A stretch of DNA of 36,566 bases from Bacteroidales bacterium (GCA_014800245.1 JAAVGM010000029.1:1-36566); one strand, 5' to 3'; positions 26,430 to 36,428 are shown, counted from the first letter of the stretch. Numbers and translations are program-made. Notes: generated by a model from the sequence alone, not told the origin.

Positions 26430-29400
26430 ATGAAAGATATAAAGAAAGTTCTCTTTTTAGGTTCCGGAGCGCTCAAGATTGGGGAGGCCGGAGAATTCGA
26501 TTATTCCGGCTCTCAGGCCCTCAAGGCTATGAGGGAGGAGAATATTGAGACAGTCCTCATCAACCCCAACATCGCTACGGTGCAGACTTCCGAAGGGTTT
26601 GCCGATAAGATTTATTTCCTTCCTGTCACTCCCTATTTCGTGGAGAAGGTGATAGAGAAGGAGCGCCCCGATGGTATCTTCCTTGCATTCGGAGGTCAGA
26701 CCGCTCTCAACTGCGGCGTCAAACTCTATGAGAACGGCATTCTTGAAAAACATAATGTCCGCGTTTTGGGCACCCCCGTACGTGCCATAATGGATACTGA
26801 AGACCGCGAGCTTTTCGTCAAGAAACTTGATGAGATCGATGTCAAGACAATCAAGAGCGAGGCTGTAAGCTCGGTGGAGGATGCAATGGTGGCTGCCGAC
26901 CGTCTCGGATATCCCGTGATTGTCCGTGCCGCTTATGCCCTCGGAGGTCTCGGTTCGGGCTTCTGCGACAACCGCGAGGAATTGATCAAGCTCGTGGAGC
27001 AGGCACTATCTTTCTCTCCCCAGGTATTGGTGGAGAAATCTCTCAAGGGATGGAAAGAGGTTGAGTATGAGGTGGTGCGCGACCGTTTCGACAACTGTAT
27101 CACTGTCTGCAATATGGAGAACTTCGACCCCCTCGGAATCCACACAGGTGAAAGTATCGTTGTGGCTCCCTCGCAGACTCTATCCAATGAAGACTACCAT
27201 ATGCTCCGCAAACTCGCCATCAAGATCATCCGCCATATCGGAATTGTCGGCGAGTGTAATGTGCAGTATGCCTTCGACCCTCAGTCGATGGATTACCGTG
27301 TGATTGAGGTCAATGCCCGCCTGTCGCGCTCTTCTGCGCTCGCTTCGAAAGCCACCGGATATCCCCTTGCTTTCGTCGCTGCCAAGCTCGGTCTCGGATA
27401 TGGACTCTTCGACCTTAAGAACAATGTGACAAAATCCACATCCGCATTCTTCGAACCGGCCCTCGACTATATCGTCTGCAAGATTCCGCGCTGGGACCTC
27501 GGCAAATTCCGCGGGGTGCGCCGCGAAATCGGCTCTTCTATGAAATCTGTAGGAGAGGTGATGGCTGTGGGCCGTACATTTGAGGAAGTTATACAGAAGG
27601 GTCTCAGAATGATAGGGCAGGGGATGCATGGTTTCGTGGAGAACAAGCTCCCTGAGATATCCGATATCGACAAAGCTCTGAAAGAACCTACCGACAAGCG
27701 TATATTTGTGATTGAGCAGGCTCTCCGCAAGGGTTACACGGTTGACAGAATCCACGAATTGACCAAGATCGACAAATGGTTTCTCCAGAAACTTCAGCTT
27801 ATCCACGATACATCACGCGAACTCGAAACCTACAACAAGGTTGAGGAACTCCCCGACGATCTCATGCGTCTTGCAAAACAGCAGGGTTTCAGTGATTTCC
27901 AGATCGGTCGCGCCCTCTATGGCGATGAGATGAAGGAGGAGGCCGAGCCTCTCACCGATCTCATCCGATCAAACCGTATTGAGCGAGGCATCCGCCCCGT
28001 GGTGAAGCAGATCGATACCCTCGCGGCTGAATATCCCGCTCAGACCAATTACCTCTATCTCACTTACAACGGCACTGAAAACGATGTCCATTACCTCGGC
28101 GATCATCGTTCGGTAGTGGTGCTCGGTTCGGGTGCCTACCGTATCGGCTCCTCCGTGGAGTTCGACTGGTGTGGCGTGAATGCCTTGATGACAGTGGCAG
28201 AGCAGGGGTATCGTCCGGTGATGATCAATTATAACCCTGAGACCGTCTCCACCGACTACGACATGTGTGAGCGTCTCTATTTCGATGAGCTTACATTCGA
28301 GCGCGTCATGGATATCCTCGAACTCGAAGCCCCTCACGGAGTGATCCTCTCCACCGGTGGTCAGATCCCCAATAATCTTGCAGTCCGTCTCGACGCCAAC
28401 GACGTCAGAATCCTCGGAACGCAGGCTGTCGATATCGACTCTGCTGAAGACCGCAATAAATTCTCATCCCTCTGCGACTCTCTCGGAATCGACCAGCCCC
28501 GCTGGAGAGAGTTGACCTCAATGGAGGATATCGACGAGTTTGTGGCTGAGGTTGGTTTCCCGGTATTGGTCCGCCCCTCTTACGTGCTTTCAGGAGCTGC
28601 GATGAACGTATGTTCAAACGAAGACGAACTCACCCGTTTCCTCAAGCTTGCCGCCAACGTATCAAAGAAACACCCCGTGGTTGTCTCTGAGTTCATTCAG
28701 CAGGCTAAGGAGATAGAGATGGATGCTGTGGCTCAGGATGGCGAGATAAAGCTTTATGCCATATCGGAGCATATAGAGTTTGCAGGTGTGCATTCAGGTG
28801 ATGCCACAATCCAGTTCCCTCCCCAGAAACTATATATCGAGACAATCCGCCGAATCAAGAAGGTGGCAAGCAAGATTGCAAAGGCACTCCATATCTCGGG
28901 CCCGTTCAACATCCAGTTCCTTGCCAAGGACAACGATGTGAAGGTCATAGAGTGTAACCTCCGCGCATCCCGTTCCTTCCCCTTCGTGTCGAAGGTTTCG
29001 AAGCAGAATTTCATTAATGCCGCCACTCGCGTCATGCTCGGTCTCCCGGTAGATAAGCCCGCCAAATCAGCCTTCGAGCTTGATTATGTAGGAATAAAAG
29101 CCTCTCAGTTCTCCTTCTCTCGCCTTCAGGGTGCCGACCCCGTTCTGGGTGTGGATATGGCCTCTACAGGGGAGGTGGGGTGTATCGGCGACGACACAGC
29201 CGAGGCTATCCTCAAATCGATGCTCTCCGTGGGCTATCGCATCCCCCGCAAGGGTATTCTCCTTTCATCGGGCAATGCCCATCAGAAGGTGGCGCTCCTC
29301 GAAGCCGCACGCCGTCTGCATCAGAAAGGGTATCTCCTTTATGCCACAGAAGGCACACAGCGCTTCTTAGCCGAGAATTCCATCCCGGCAATAACAGTGT

Positions 29401-29651
29401 ATTGGCCGAGCGACAATCGCCGCCCACAGGCCCTTGAATTGCTCCACAACAAGGAGATCGATATGGTGGTCAATATTCCGAAGAATCTCACCGCTACTGA
29501 AATCAGCAACGGATATAAGATCCGACGTGCAGCTGTGGATCTGAACATCCCATTGCTCACCAACTCCCGTCTGGCCTCAGCATTCATCAAAGCTTTCTGC
29601 GAGCTCTCCATCGATGATATCAAAATCAAGAGCTGGGATGAATATAAGTAA
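26430..29651 (+). CDS. carB: Carbamoyl-phosphate synthase, large subunit
   Basis: It makes carbamoyl phosphate from bicarbonate, ammonia and two ATP. There are two homologous halves, each with a pre-ATP-grasp start (KKVLFLGSGALKIGEAGEFDYSG and VVLGSGAYRIGSSVEFDW as landmarks) and an ATP-grasp core. Between them is an oligomerisation segment, and the C terminus has an MGS-like allosteric domain (about the last 130 residues). The frame opens at 26379, but MKDIKKVLFLGSG at 26430 is the usual family start, giving 1073 aa, the standard length. It is followed by a strong bidirectional terminator. Confidence 0.97.
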   Translation: MKDIKKVLFLGSGALKIGEAGEFDYSGSQALKAMREENIETVLINPNIATVQTSEGFADKIYFLPVTPYFVEKVIEKERPDGIFLAFGGQTALNCGVKLYENGILEKHNVRVLGTPVRAIMDTEDRELFVKKLDEIDVKTIKSEAVSSVEDAMVAADRLGYPVIVRAAYALGGLGSGFCDNREELIKLVEQALSFSPQVLVEKSLKGWKEVEYEVVRDRFDNCITVCNMENFDPLGIHTGESIVVAPSQTLSNEDYHMLRKLAIKIIRHIGIVGECNVQYAFDPQSMDYRVIEVNARLSRSSALASKATGYPLAFVAAKLGLGYGLFDLKNNVTKSTSAFFEPALDYIVCKIPRWDLGKFRGVRREIGSSMKSVGEVMAVGRTFEEVIQKGLRMIGQGMHGFVENKLPEISDIDKALKEPTDKRIFVIEQALRKGYTVDRIHELTKIDKWFLQKLQLIHDTSRELETYNKVEELPDDLMRLAKQQGFSDFQIGRALYGDEMKEEAEPLTDLIRSNRIERGIRPVVKQIDTLAAEYPAQTNYLYLTYNGTENDVHYLGDHRSVVVLGSGAYRIGSSVEFDWCGVNALMTVAEQGYRPVMINYNPETVSTDYDMCERLYFDELTFERVMDILELEAPHGVILSTGGQIPNNLAVRLDANDVRILGTQAVDIDSAEDRNKFSSLCDSLGIDQPRWRELTSMEDIDEFVAEVGFPVLVRPSYVLSGAAMNVCSNEDELTRFLKLAANVSKKHPVVVSEFIQQAKEIEMDAVAQDGEIKLYAISEHIEFAGVHSGDATIQFPPQKLYIETIRRIKKVASKIAKALHISGPFNIQFLAKDNDVKVIECNLRASRSFPFVSKVSKQNFINAATRVMLGLPVDKPAKSAFELDYVGIKASQFSFSRLQGADPVLGVDMASTGEVGCIGDDTAEAILKSMLSVGYRIPRKGILLSSGNAHQKVALLEAARRLHQKGYLLYATEGTQRFLAENSIPAITVYWPSDNRRPQALELLHNKEIDMVVNIPKNLTATEISNGYKIRRAAVDLNIPLLTNSRLASAFIKAFCELSIDDIKIKSWDEYK

Positions 29652-29657
29652 TTCCGC

Positions 29658-29672
29658 CTCGGCTGTGCCGAG
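29658..29672 (+). other. Small hairpin after carB
   Basis: CTCGGC-TGT-GCCGAG is a perfect 6-bp stem seven bases after the carB stop. It has no T-run and sits just before the main terminator; it may protect the 3' end. Confidence 0.4.
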
Positions 29673-29681
29673 AAAGAAATT

Positions 29682-29723
29682 ATAAAAAGAACAGGAAGCC
29701 AATTGGCTTCCTGTTCTTTTTAT
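29682..29723. terminator. Perfect 42-bp palindrome, bidirectional terminator
   Basis: The whole segment 29682-29723 is a perfect palindrome centred on AATT, with AAAAAGAA at one foot and TTCTTTTT at the other. It therefore gives a stem plus U-run on both strands. It lies between the convergent carB and acyltransferase genes. Confidence 0.93.
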
Positions 29724-29741
29724 TTCAATCTAAATTGATAG

Positions 29742-30854
29742 TTATGATCTTGCTAATTTCTTCTCCGCTCCCAATATCCATTTGGCGCCCCACACGGGGG
29801 TGAGCACCTTCATTGACAGCCAGCAGGAAACGAAAGTGGCGACGGCTATCGCAGGGATGCAAGCCACTGTAGGCAGATTCATATCCTCTTTAAAGATCCC
29901 TACCCACATGCCGAGCCAGAAGATATGCATAAGATACATTCCGTAGGTGAAATCAGAGCATTCGCGGATATATGCAGGGGTGGATTCTTTCTCGATGCAG
30001 GTGAAGAGAAGGAAGGCTCCGGCTGTGAGGATCACGCAATTGATGGTGCAGAAGCTCCATCCGATCTCTAATTCCGGAGTGACGAGAAGTTCTCCGGGGA
30101 TAGCCTGGACATAGAAGGAATAGATGGTGAGGAATGCACCCGTCGCAAGGCATGCAAGACCCACATAGAACCGCTTGGAGCGGCTCCAGTTGAGATGCAC
30201 GCGGATATAATGCGCCATGATGAGGTAGCCGAGATAGCCCGAGAAATACCAAAGCATATGATATTCATTCCAGAAACATTGTCCCCATACTTCTCCCACC
30301 CATCGGTTGAGGTAGGGGATGCAGGTCGATACGAGGAATAAGCCCAGATAAAGGCGCTCCTCTTTGGCTGAGCAGGTGCGTAGCCAGGGGGAGATGATAG
30401 GGATGAAGAGGTAAAGTCCGATCAGCGGATACATGAACCAGAGATGACCTGCCAATGTGGGGAAATTGATGAATGTGCGGTAAAAGTCTCCCATGGCTGT
30501 GTCGATGTCGGTCTTCCCCCAGAGAAGAGGAAGGAAGGCATAAAAGAGGATGAATGCAAACATCGGAGGGAGAATGCGCTTGAAGCGTTTCTTATAGAAT
30601 GAGAAGGAATTCTCTCCCTCTTTCATCGGCACTAAAAGATAGGCCGACATAATCACGAACAAAGGCACTGCCATGCGCGAGAAGCCGTCGTAGAGCGACA
30701 CCCATAGGCGGTCTGCTTCATTGAGGAGAAGGGAAGTGGCGCCTGCCATATCGGTGGAATCGGGGCCTCCATAGAAATTCTCGCTCGCGTGGACCAGCAT
30801 CACAAGGAAGCACGCGAAGATGCGGAGATAATCGAGAAATACAACTCGTTTCAT
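29742..30854 (-). CDS. Membrane acyltransferase (acyltransferase 3 family)
   Basis: This is a 370-aa polytopic inner-membrane protein with about ten hydrophobic helices. The start VVFLDYLRIFACFLVMLVHASEN is typical of the family (landmark: LDYLRI then His22, the likely catalytic His). A second conserved block is RMAVPLFVIMSAYLL. Such enzymes transfer acetyl or other acyl groups to surface sugars, lipids or peptidoglycan; the substrate cannot be told. It stands alone, convergent with carB, and there is no glycan cluster around it. Confidence 0.88.
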   Translation of the reverse strand: MKRVVFLDYLRIFACFLVMLVHASENFYGGPDSTDMAGATSLLLNEADRLWVSLYDGFSRMAVPLFVIMSAYLLVPMKEGENSFSFYKKRFKRILPPMFAFILFYAFLPLLWGKTDIDTAMGDFYRTFINFPTLAGHLWFMYPLIGLYLFIPIISPWLRTCSAKEERLYLGLFLVSTCIPYLNRWVGEVWGQCFWNEYHMLWYFSGYLGYLIMAHYIRVHLNWSRSKRFYVGLACLATGAFLTIYSFYVQAIPGELLVTPELEIGWSFCTINCVILTAGAFLLFTCIEKESTPAYIRECSDFTYGMYLMHIFWLGMWVGIFKEDMNLPTVACIPAIAVATFVSCWLSMKVLTPVWGAKWILGAEKKLARS

Positions 30855-30931
30855 CGTTTTTTCGTTGGTTTTTTGGTATGGTTATTATTAGATTTTTTAC
30901 ATAGAAACTTGTCGCTGCGAAAGCACATTTA

Positions 30932-30939
30932 CAAATTTA
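30932..30939 (-). promoter_or_regulatory. Possible -7 element for the acyltransferase
   Basis: TAAATTTG on the minus strand matches the -7 consensus about 80 nt before the acyltransferase ATG. No TTTG is found at -33, so this is partial. Confidence 0.35.
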
Positions 30940-31058
30940 CGGAATTATTTTCAATCCCCCTTTATCATGAACGATTATCACTGAATATTGAACAAATATT
31001 CTCAATTTGCAATTTATATTATAAAGGGAACCGGGGAATCTGCTATAAAATTATGTAT

Positions 31059-31098
31059 AACTCAACTATCGAGTTTCGTTAACTCAACCATCGAATTT
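31059..31098 (+). repeat. Direct repeat upstream of the AspT-like transporter
   Basis: AACTCAACTATCGAGTTT (31059-31076) and AACTCAACCATCGAATTT (31081-31098) differ at two positions and start 22 bp apart. Each also has inner inverted symmetry (AACTC with GAGTT in the first). They end 12 nt before the ATG and may be an operator or an RNA element. Confidence 0.6.
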
Positions 31099-31110
31099 AT
31101 AAAGATAATT

Positions 31111-32829
31111 ATGGATTTATTAAATCAGCTCGGGCATTGGTTCGTAGAATTATTCCGTGAGAACCCTGTCATACCCATTTTTCTGACGCTTGGCCTCGGT
31201 TTCTGGTTCGGAGGTCTGAAATATAAGGGATTCTCCTTAGGTCCTGTCACAGCCACTCTTATAGTAGGCGTAATCATCGGGCAGATGGGGATTCCGATGT
31301 CTGATACGGTGAAATCCGTGGCGTTCATGCTCTTTCTTTTTGCCATTGGATATAGTGTGGGTCCGCAGTTTTTCCGCTCTCTTAAGGGGGAGGGATTGAA
31401 GCAGATAGGATTCGCTGTGGTGGAATTCTTTGTTGTGATAGGAGTCACGGTGCTTATATGCCGTGTGATGGGCTATAACAAGGGTATAGCTGTCGGTGTA
31501 TTCGCCGGCGCCCAGACTGTTTCGGCAGTGATTGGAGTGGGAAGCGACACAATCCGTGCGCTCGGACTCCCTGAAGAGGAAACAAAGCAACTTATAGATA
31601 TCATCCCCTCATGTTATGCAGTGTGCTATGTGTTCGGCACAATCGGCTCCGCTTGGATCATCGCCAATCTCGGTCCCATCCTTCTTGGCGGACGCAAGAA
31701 GGTGATGGAAGAGACCCGGCGTTTGGAGGAAGAACTCGACACAGGGGAATTTGTTCCCGAGCCCGGGCAGGTGAATGCCAATCGCCCCATATCTTTCCGT
31801 GCCTATCGTGCGGAATCAGAATATTTCGATAAGCCACGCACTGTCAGAGAGATTGAACATAGGCATAAGTCGATGAATCTCCGACATTTCGTGGAGCGGC
31901 TTCGTGTCAAGGGTGAGATAATGGATCCCGATCCTGATATTCGCGTAAGAAAAGGGGATATTCTTGTGATAAGCGGACGCCGTGAGAGTGTGGTGGAGAA
32001 TGGCGATTGGATAGGGCCGGAGGTTACGGATCATGAATTGCTTACTTTCGGCACAGAGAATCTCCCTGTCGTGGTGTCAAAATCCGGGGCTGCCGGCGTA
32101 ACAATCGGCGAACTCCGCACGCGCCCTTACATGCATGGCGTTTCAATCCATAAGGTTGTCAGAAATGATATGTCGCTCCCTCTCAAGCGCAAACTCACCC
32201 TCGAAAAGGGAGATACGGTGACACTTGTGGGTCTGCCGGAGGAGGTGGCGGATGCTGCCGACGAGATAGGCTATAGCGACCGCAACACTCATGAATCAGA
32301 TATGGTGTTCATCGGTCTTGGCATTGCAATAGGGTGTCTGATAGGGGCTATAGTGGTGAAATGCGACGGCATACCTATCACGCTATCCACCAGCGGAGGT
32401 GCAATTCTTGCAGGTCTTATCATGGGATGGTGGAGGTCTAAGCGTCCATCTTTCGGTCATATCCCGCGTTCGGTGGTATGGTTCATGGATAATGCAGGAT
32501 TGAATCTATTCATTGCAGTGGTAGGATTAGCGGCAGGTCCATCCTTCATCACCGGTCTGAAGCAGGTGGGAGTAGAGCTCTTCTTCATCGGAATATTAGT
32601 CACCACGCTCCCCTTGATAATAAGCATGTTCATTGCCAATAAATTGTTTAAATTCCCTGTGGCCGTAACATTGGGATGTGTGGCCGGAAGCCGAAATGCA
32701 GTGGCGGCCTTGGGAGCAATCCAGGATAGTCTGGACAGCACGGTGCCGGTGATGGGCTATACCGTCACATATGCTGTGGGAAGCATTCTCCTGATTTTTG
32801 CCGGAATGATTGTGCCCCTCCTATGTTAA
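31111..32829 (+). CDS. AspT/YidE-family transporter (aspartate:alanine exchanger-like)
   Basis: This is a 572-aa inner-membrane protein. Five or so N-terminal helices (about 1-165) are followed by a cytoplasmic part with two RCK_C/TrkA_C-like domains (about 205-395). A second helix bundle follows, ending in a conserved SRNAVAALG motif. This halves-plus-TrkA_C layout is that of the AspT/YidE family; some members exchange aspartate for alanine or move dicarboxylates, but most are untested. The frame opens at 30988; I choose the ATG at 31111 (MDLLNQLGHW), as the earlier codons cover the direct repeats and look non-coding. An aspartate link to the neighbouring nucleotide genes (PyrB and PurA use aspartate) is only speculation. 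Confidence 0.9.
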   Translation: MDLLNQLGHWFVELFRENPVIPIFLTLGLGFWFGGLKYKGFSLGPVTATLIVGVIIGQMGIPMSDTVKSVAFMLFLFAIGYSVGPQFFRSLKGEGLKQIGFAVVEFFVVIGVTVLICRVMGYNKGIAVGVFAGAQTVSAVIGVGSDTIRALGLPEEETKQLIDIIPSCYAVCYVFGTIGSAWIIANLGPILLGGRKKVMEETRRLEEELDTGEFVPEPGQVNANRPISFRAYRAESEYFDKPRTVREIEHRHKSMNLRHFVERLRVKGEIMDPDPDIRVRKGDILVISGRRESVVENGDWIGPEVTDHELLTFGTENLPVVVSKSGAAGVTIGELRTRPYMHGVSIHKVVRNDMSLPLKRKLTLEKGDTVTLVGLPEEVADAADEIGYSDRNTHESDMVFIGLGIAIGCLIGAIVVKCDGIPITLSTSGGAILAGLIMGWWRSKRPSFGHIPRSVVWFMDNAGLNLFIAVVGLAAGPSFITGLKQVGVELFFIGILVTTLPLIISMFIANKLFKFPVAVTLGCVAGSRNAVAALGAIQDSLDSTVPVMGYTVTYAVGSILLIFAGMIVPLLC

Positions 32830-32856
32830 GGGGGGAGATATACTAAGACCCTTCTG

Positions 32857-33561
32857 CTAAAAGAAATATTTGAGGCTGATCCTCACGTTGAGGGGATAGC
32901 TTGGATCTTTAAGCATGAATTGGTTGCGTTTTATCATATTGATGATTCCGAAATATCCCATGATGCTTACGGCATATCTGTCTTCGCTCAACTCAGATCC
33001 GAATCCCCATCCCATATTGAAAGGATTCCATATCCCTTTTTGAGTTTGAGTGGAATTTATAGCTATCTCATTGTGACGGGAGGGAAATTTAGATATGTGA
33101 TTGCTGAAAGAATAAGTGAATTCAAGTCCTAATAGGGGGGCTATATCCATTTCGTCGGTCAGAGGGAAAAGATAACCGGCGGCAATGGGCAATGATAGCG
33201 ACCATCTGTCGAGACTCATCGCTCCATTCTCGGGGTTTGACGAGTCAATTTTAAGGTGATCATATCCAAGATTTAATCCTCCCTCCAACATCCAATTTGA
33301 AGGCCAGCGGAAATTGACTACGCCCCCGATATTCCCTCCATAGCTGATCTTGATCTCCTGTCCGCGCTCAATCTTGGTCCAATCTCCCGGAAAATCCATA
33401 TTGAGTCCGGCAGTGATGCCCCATCTATACACCGCCTTATGTTCCTCAAGATTCTCCAAGATCTCACCGGATTGAGGACTCTCCCTTCCTTCTCCCTCAC
33501 TCTGAGCAAAAAGAGAAAGAGAACCCAAGGCGGTTAAAATTATTGATATGATCCTTTTCAT
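32857..33561 (-). CDS. Outer-membrane beta-barrel protein (PorT/OmpA-barrel-like)
   Basis: The 234-aa product has a Sec signal (about 1-20, ending LSLFAQ). It then has alternating amphipathic strands with many aromatic residues (WGITAGLNMDFPG, GGNIGGVVNFRWPSNW, LPIAAGYLFPL) and ends in a C-terminal Phe (RISLKYFF), as barrel proteins do. The pattern is that of small Bacteroidota porin-family barrels. No specific function can be assigned. It follows the TonB-receptor-like gene by 11 nt and is probably in its operon; its stop faces the transporter gene across 27 nt. Confidence 0.8.
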   Translation of the reverse strand: MKRIISIILTALGSLSLFAQSEGEGRESPQSGEILENLEEHKAVYRWGITAGLNMDFPGDWTKIERGQEIKISYGGNIGGVVNFRWPSNWMLEGGLNLGYDHLKIDSSNPENGAMSLDRWSLSLPIAAGYLFPLTDEMDIAPLLGLEFTYSFSNHISKFPSRHNEIAINSTQTQKGIWNPFNMGWGFGSELSEDRYAVSIMGYFGIINMIKRNQFMLKDPSYPLNVRISLKYFF

Positions 33562-33572
33562 AATCTTGGTTT

Positions 33573-35660
33573 TTATCTTAAAATTGCACTCTCCCCCGGT
33601 TCTATATCCGAAATAGTCTCCTCGCGAGTTATCTTCTTCCCATATCCGAATGTATATGATAGTTGAAGGTCGATGCTGCGGTGATACCCATATCCGAAAC
33701 TTTGCGTATTCTGATTATAATATGTGCTTGACAAGGATGTATGACCCGTCTTCCAATCGGAATTCAAGAAGTTGCATAACACTATCCTCGCTCTCCATCC
33801 TCCCCGTCCCCATCCTAACTGTAGCTGATACTGCGTGGGATACTTAACGCATGCACCGCTCCCTTCCTCCAAGGATTTATATGGCGTTGAGACCCATCCC
33901 ATGAGATAGAAATTGCTGAAATACCATGTCAACTGCATCGTCCCTGATGCATTGGCGAGCGACCTGTTGTATTCCCCCTTGCTGCGGTAGTAATCGAACT
34001 CCGGAGAGAGGCTGGCAGCTAAGCTGCCATTCAACAGCTTTACCGATACGCTTCCCGCGGCTGTTCCCTTACGGAAGGAGCCATTGTTTTCATATTCTCT
34101 GATGAGATATCCATTCTGCATATCGGGAATATATAACGTGGCTATCGGATCTTTGGCGTGATAATAACTCCCCGACACTGACACCTGCCACTTATTGTTA
34201 GGAATCCACGCATAAGAAAGATTCAAGTGCTGCCGTAGGTAGCTTTTAAGATCAGGATTGCCCGCATACCATATAAATTCATCCTGACGGAGCATTACAG
34301 GGCTTTTCTGATAAGTTTCAGGTATCTCCTTCCCTATGCCCCATGATGCTTCGAGACGGTGATGGTCAGTGGGCGAGAAGCTGCCGAAGATGTTTCCCTG
34401 AGGATAGCTCTCTATACTCTTTATTCCGCTCATATCCGTTCTTCCGTACACCCAATTTCCCATAGCCCCAATATGCCAGTTATCCCTGACATGCATATAT
34501 CTCAATCCTCCTCCGAATGCTTGAACAGTGTATTTCTGTTCGGAAGAGGAATTCCCGATGTAGTCGATCCCGATGCTTCTCGCTTCCCCGTGGATAAAAG
34601 GGGAGAGGCTGTTATGTTGGTCAGGCGACCATAGGAAGTAGTCGGTAAGATAGGCATGGTGGGCGCGTTCCAAAGCATCGTTTGTGATATCCAGCTCGTC
34701 GGAGCGGCGCATAAGATTTGACCTGTTATGAGTGAAGCCATACGCTCCCGAGACGCTCATGGCTGCTTTCTCGCTCATCACTGCATCGAGCTGAAGATTA
34801 TATTGCAATCCATTACTTTTCTCGGATGAATTCACCTTGGTTTCTGTGTCAGCTAATATGTTGTCGATATAAGAAATGATTGAATGCGAGTTGTTTCGGG
34901 GCACATATCCTCCGATATAGGATAAGGTGTTTGCAAGATTAATCTTCTCTGAAGAGTAAAGAGCCTGAAAGGAGATGCTTCCGCGGTTTGTCCTTCTTGT
35001 CGAAGATATGGTGTTCATCTTGCGTGAAATATCCCGGAATCCGGATATGGAGGGGTCATACAAGCTGATAGACTCCCTTAAGTCGGTTCCATTGTGTGAA
35101 TTGGATGAATAGCGGTCGGAAACAGCCAAATCGAAGGTCATCTTCTTATAATTCATCTTTGAATACAGACTTCCTCCGATCTCGGTCTCAAAGAGACAGC
35201 CGTTTGCCGTCAATTTGGTATAGCCTCCCCACTCATATTTCTGCATAATGAAATTCACCACATACTCCTCCCCATGAAATCTCGGGTCGCGAGGGAGCAC
35301 TAAATATTCCACTCGTTTCACATCCGTGGTGAGCATCCCTTCCAGATCTGCGGAGGAAGCCTTCACATAGTCGATGAATATTGCCACATTTCTTCCTGTG
35401 GATGTTGTCACGGCATTGGAAGCCGGGCTGACATTCAGTTGCGGGATCGACATATGAAGCAGAAGGGAATATGCATCAGAGGATAGATTCTTTTCTCTGG
35501 CTGAGGGGATGAAGGAGCCTCCTCCGGCATTCAGCCACGCATTCTTTGATTCCACCACAACCTCATTCAAGTCTGTGGTCTTAGTGGAGTCAGAGGATAT
35601 TTCTTGCGCATATGCGCAGCAAGAGGAAGAGATAAGCAATATGAAAAACGGTCGATACAT
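33573..35660 (-). CDS. TonB-dependent receptor-like outer-membrane protein (OMP_b-brl_3 type)
   Basis: The 695-aa product has a signal peptide (about 1-19, ending CAYAQ). A TonB-box-like/plug start (TTDLNEVVVESK) and a plug region (about 45-135, ending VKRVEYLVLPRDPRFHGEEY) come next, then a barrel of about 550 residues with many aromatic strand ends. The carboxypeptidase-like N-terminal domain common in SusC proteins is missing and no SusD partner is adjacent, so this is not a standard polysaccharide-uptake pair. The ligand is unknown. The C terminus (EPGESAILR) lacks the usual terminal Phe because a short tail follows the last strand (LQLSYTFGYGKK). Confidence 0.82.
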   Translation of the reverse strand: MYRPFFILLISSSCCAYAQEISSDSTKTTDLNEVVVESKNAWLNAGGGSFIPSAREKNLSSDAYSLLLHMSIPQLNVSPASNAVTTSTGRNVAIFIDYVKASSADLEGMLTTDVKRVEYLVLPRDPRFHGEEYVVNFIMQKYEWGGYTKLTANGCLFETEIGGSLYSKMNYKKMTFDLAVSDRYSSNSHNGTDLRESISLYDPSISGFRDISRKMNTISSTRRTNRGSISFQALYSSEKINLANTLSYIGGYVPRNNSHSIISYIDNILADTETKVNSSEKSNGLQYNLQLDAVMSEKAAMSVSGAYGFTHNRSNLMRRSDELDITNDALERAHHAYLTDYFLWSPDQHNSLSPFIHGEARSIGIDYIGNSSSEQKYTVQAFGGGLRYMHVRDNWHIGAMGNWVYGRTDMSGIKSIESYPQGNIFGSFSPTDHHRLEASWGIGKEIPETYQKSPVMLRQDEFIWYAGNPDLKSYLRQHLNLSYAWIPNNKWQVSVSGSYYHAKDPIATLYIPDMQNGYLIREYENNGSFRKGTAAGSVSVKLLNGSLAASLSPEFDYYRSKGEYNRSLANASGTMQLTWYFSNFYLMGWVSTPYKSLEEGSGACVKYPTQYQLQLGWGRGGWRARIVLCNFLNSDWKTGHTSLSSTYYNQNTQSFGYGYHRSIDLQLSYTFGYGKKITREETISDIEPGESAILR

Positions 35661-35698
35661 TTCAGTGAATAGTTACATTGCGTATGGATTTGACTCCA

Positions 35699-36250
35699 TT
35701 ATCTTTTCTTCGGCCTTCCGCCGATCACGAATCCTAAGGAGATATAATAGTTGTTGAAGCCTATACGGCAAATATTTATACCGGTTTCGAGGCGAATATG
35801 ATATAGAAATTCCACTCCGATCCTTGGCGAAAAGAGCAGACAGCTGTCATCTGCATCATAAACCTTGTCGCCCACAATATCATTCGATCCGAATCCCAAC
35901 GCCACAGCCCCATATGGATTCACCTTATGCCCCTGCCGGAAATTATACTCTCCTACGGCAGCAAATATAAGTGTACGGTTATTCTGTGTCTTATAATACT
36001 TCCCCATGTCAAATTTATGGCAAGCGGAGGTAAGCTCCAGGATAAGACCGGCAGAAATAGGGGTGTCCTTGAAATTGTATCGGCCTTCAATTCCGAGCAT
36101 CATGCTTATCTCTCCCTTGCTGTGATGATAAGAGCCGAGGGGAGTGGTGAATCCACCCTTTATGCCTCCTTCCAGCATCTGCACCGTCTTGGTTTCGGCA
36201 GCCGCAGAAAGGGAAAGAATAAGACAAAATAGAAAGAAAAATTTTTTCAT
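35699..36250 (-). CDS. Small outer-membrane beta-barrel protein
   Basis: The open frame runs to 36283, but the ATG at 36250 gives a clean signal peptide (MKKFFFLFCLILSLSAAAE) and a 183-aa product. The mature part alternates Gly/aromatic strand patterns (GGIKGGFTTPLGSYH, MLGIEGRYNF, VGEYNFRQG, YYISLGFVIGG), as in porin-family barrels of about eight strands. It ends in GRPKKR. It precedes the receptor-like gene by 38 nt. Its function is unknown. Confidence 0.78.
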   Translation of the reverse strand: MKKFFFLFCLILSLSAAAETKTVQMLEGGIKGGFTTPLGSYHHSKGEISMMLGIEGRYNFKDTPISAGLILELTSACHKFDMGKYYKTQNNRTLIFAAVGEYNFRQGHKVNPYGAVALGFGSNDIVGDKVYDADDSCLLFSPRIGVEFLYHIRLETGINICRIGFNNYYISLGFVIGGRPKKR

Positions 36251-36386
36251 AATTCGGGTTATATTATAATATTGCACAAGCAATTAATTAGCCATCCCTT
36301 TGTCATCCCTTTGCCTGACATCTAAAATCCCCATAAATTCCGGCTTGGTTCTGTGAAAAGCCTTTAGTTTTCTCGCTTTTATTTCC

Positions 36387-36394
36387 CAAAATTA
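36387..36394 (-). promoter_or_regulatory. Possible -7 element for the OM protein group
   Basis: TAATTTTG on the minus strand fits TAnnTTTG, about 135 nt before the ATG at 36250. No clear -33 is visible. Confidence 0.3.
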
Positions 36395-36428
36395 CAAAAA
36401 ATATTTGAATCTCAGCGTATTTATCTAT

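Noticed and set aside
30988..31110. 41-residue extension of the AspT-like transporter
   Set aside because: It covers the direct repeats and has non-coding character; the ATG at 31111 gives the normal family length.
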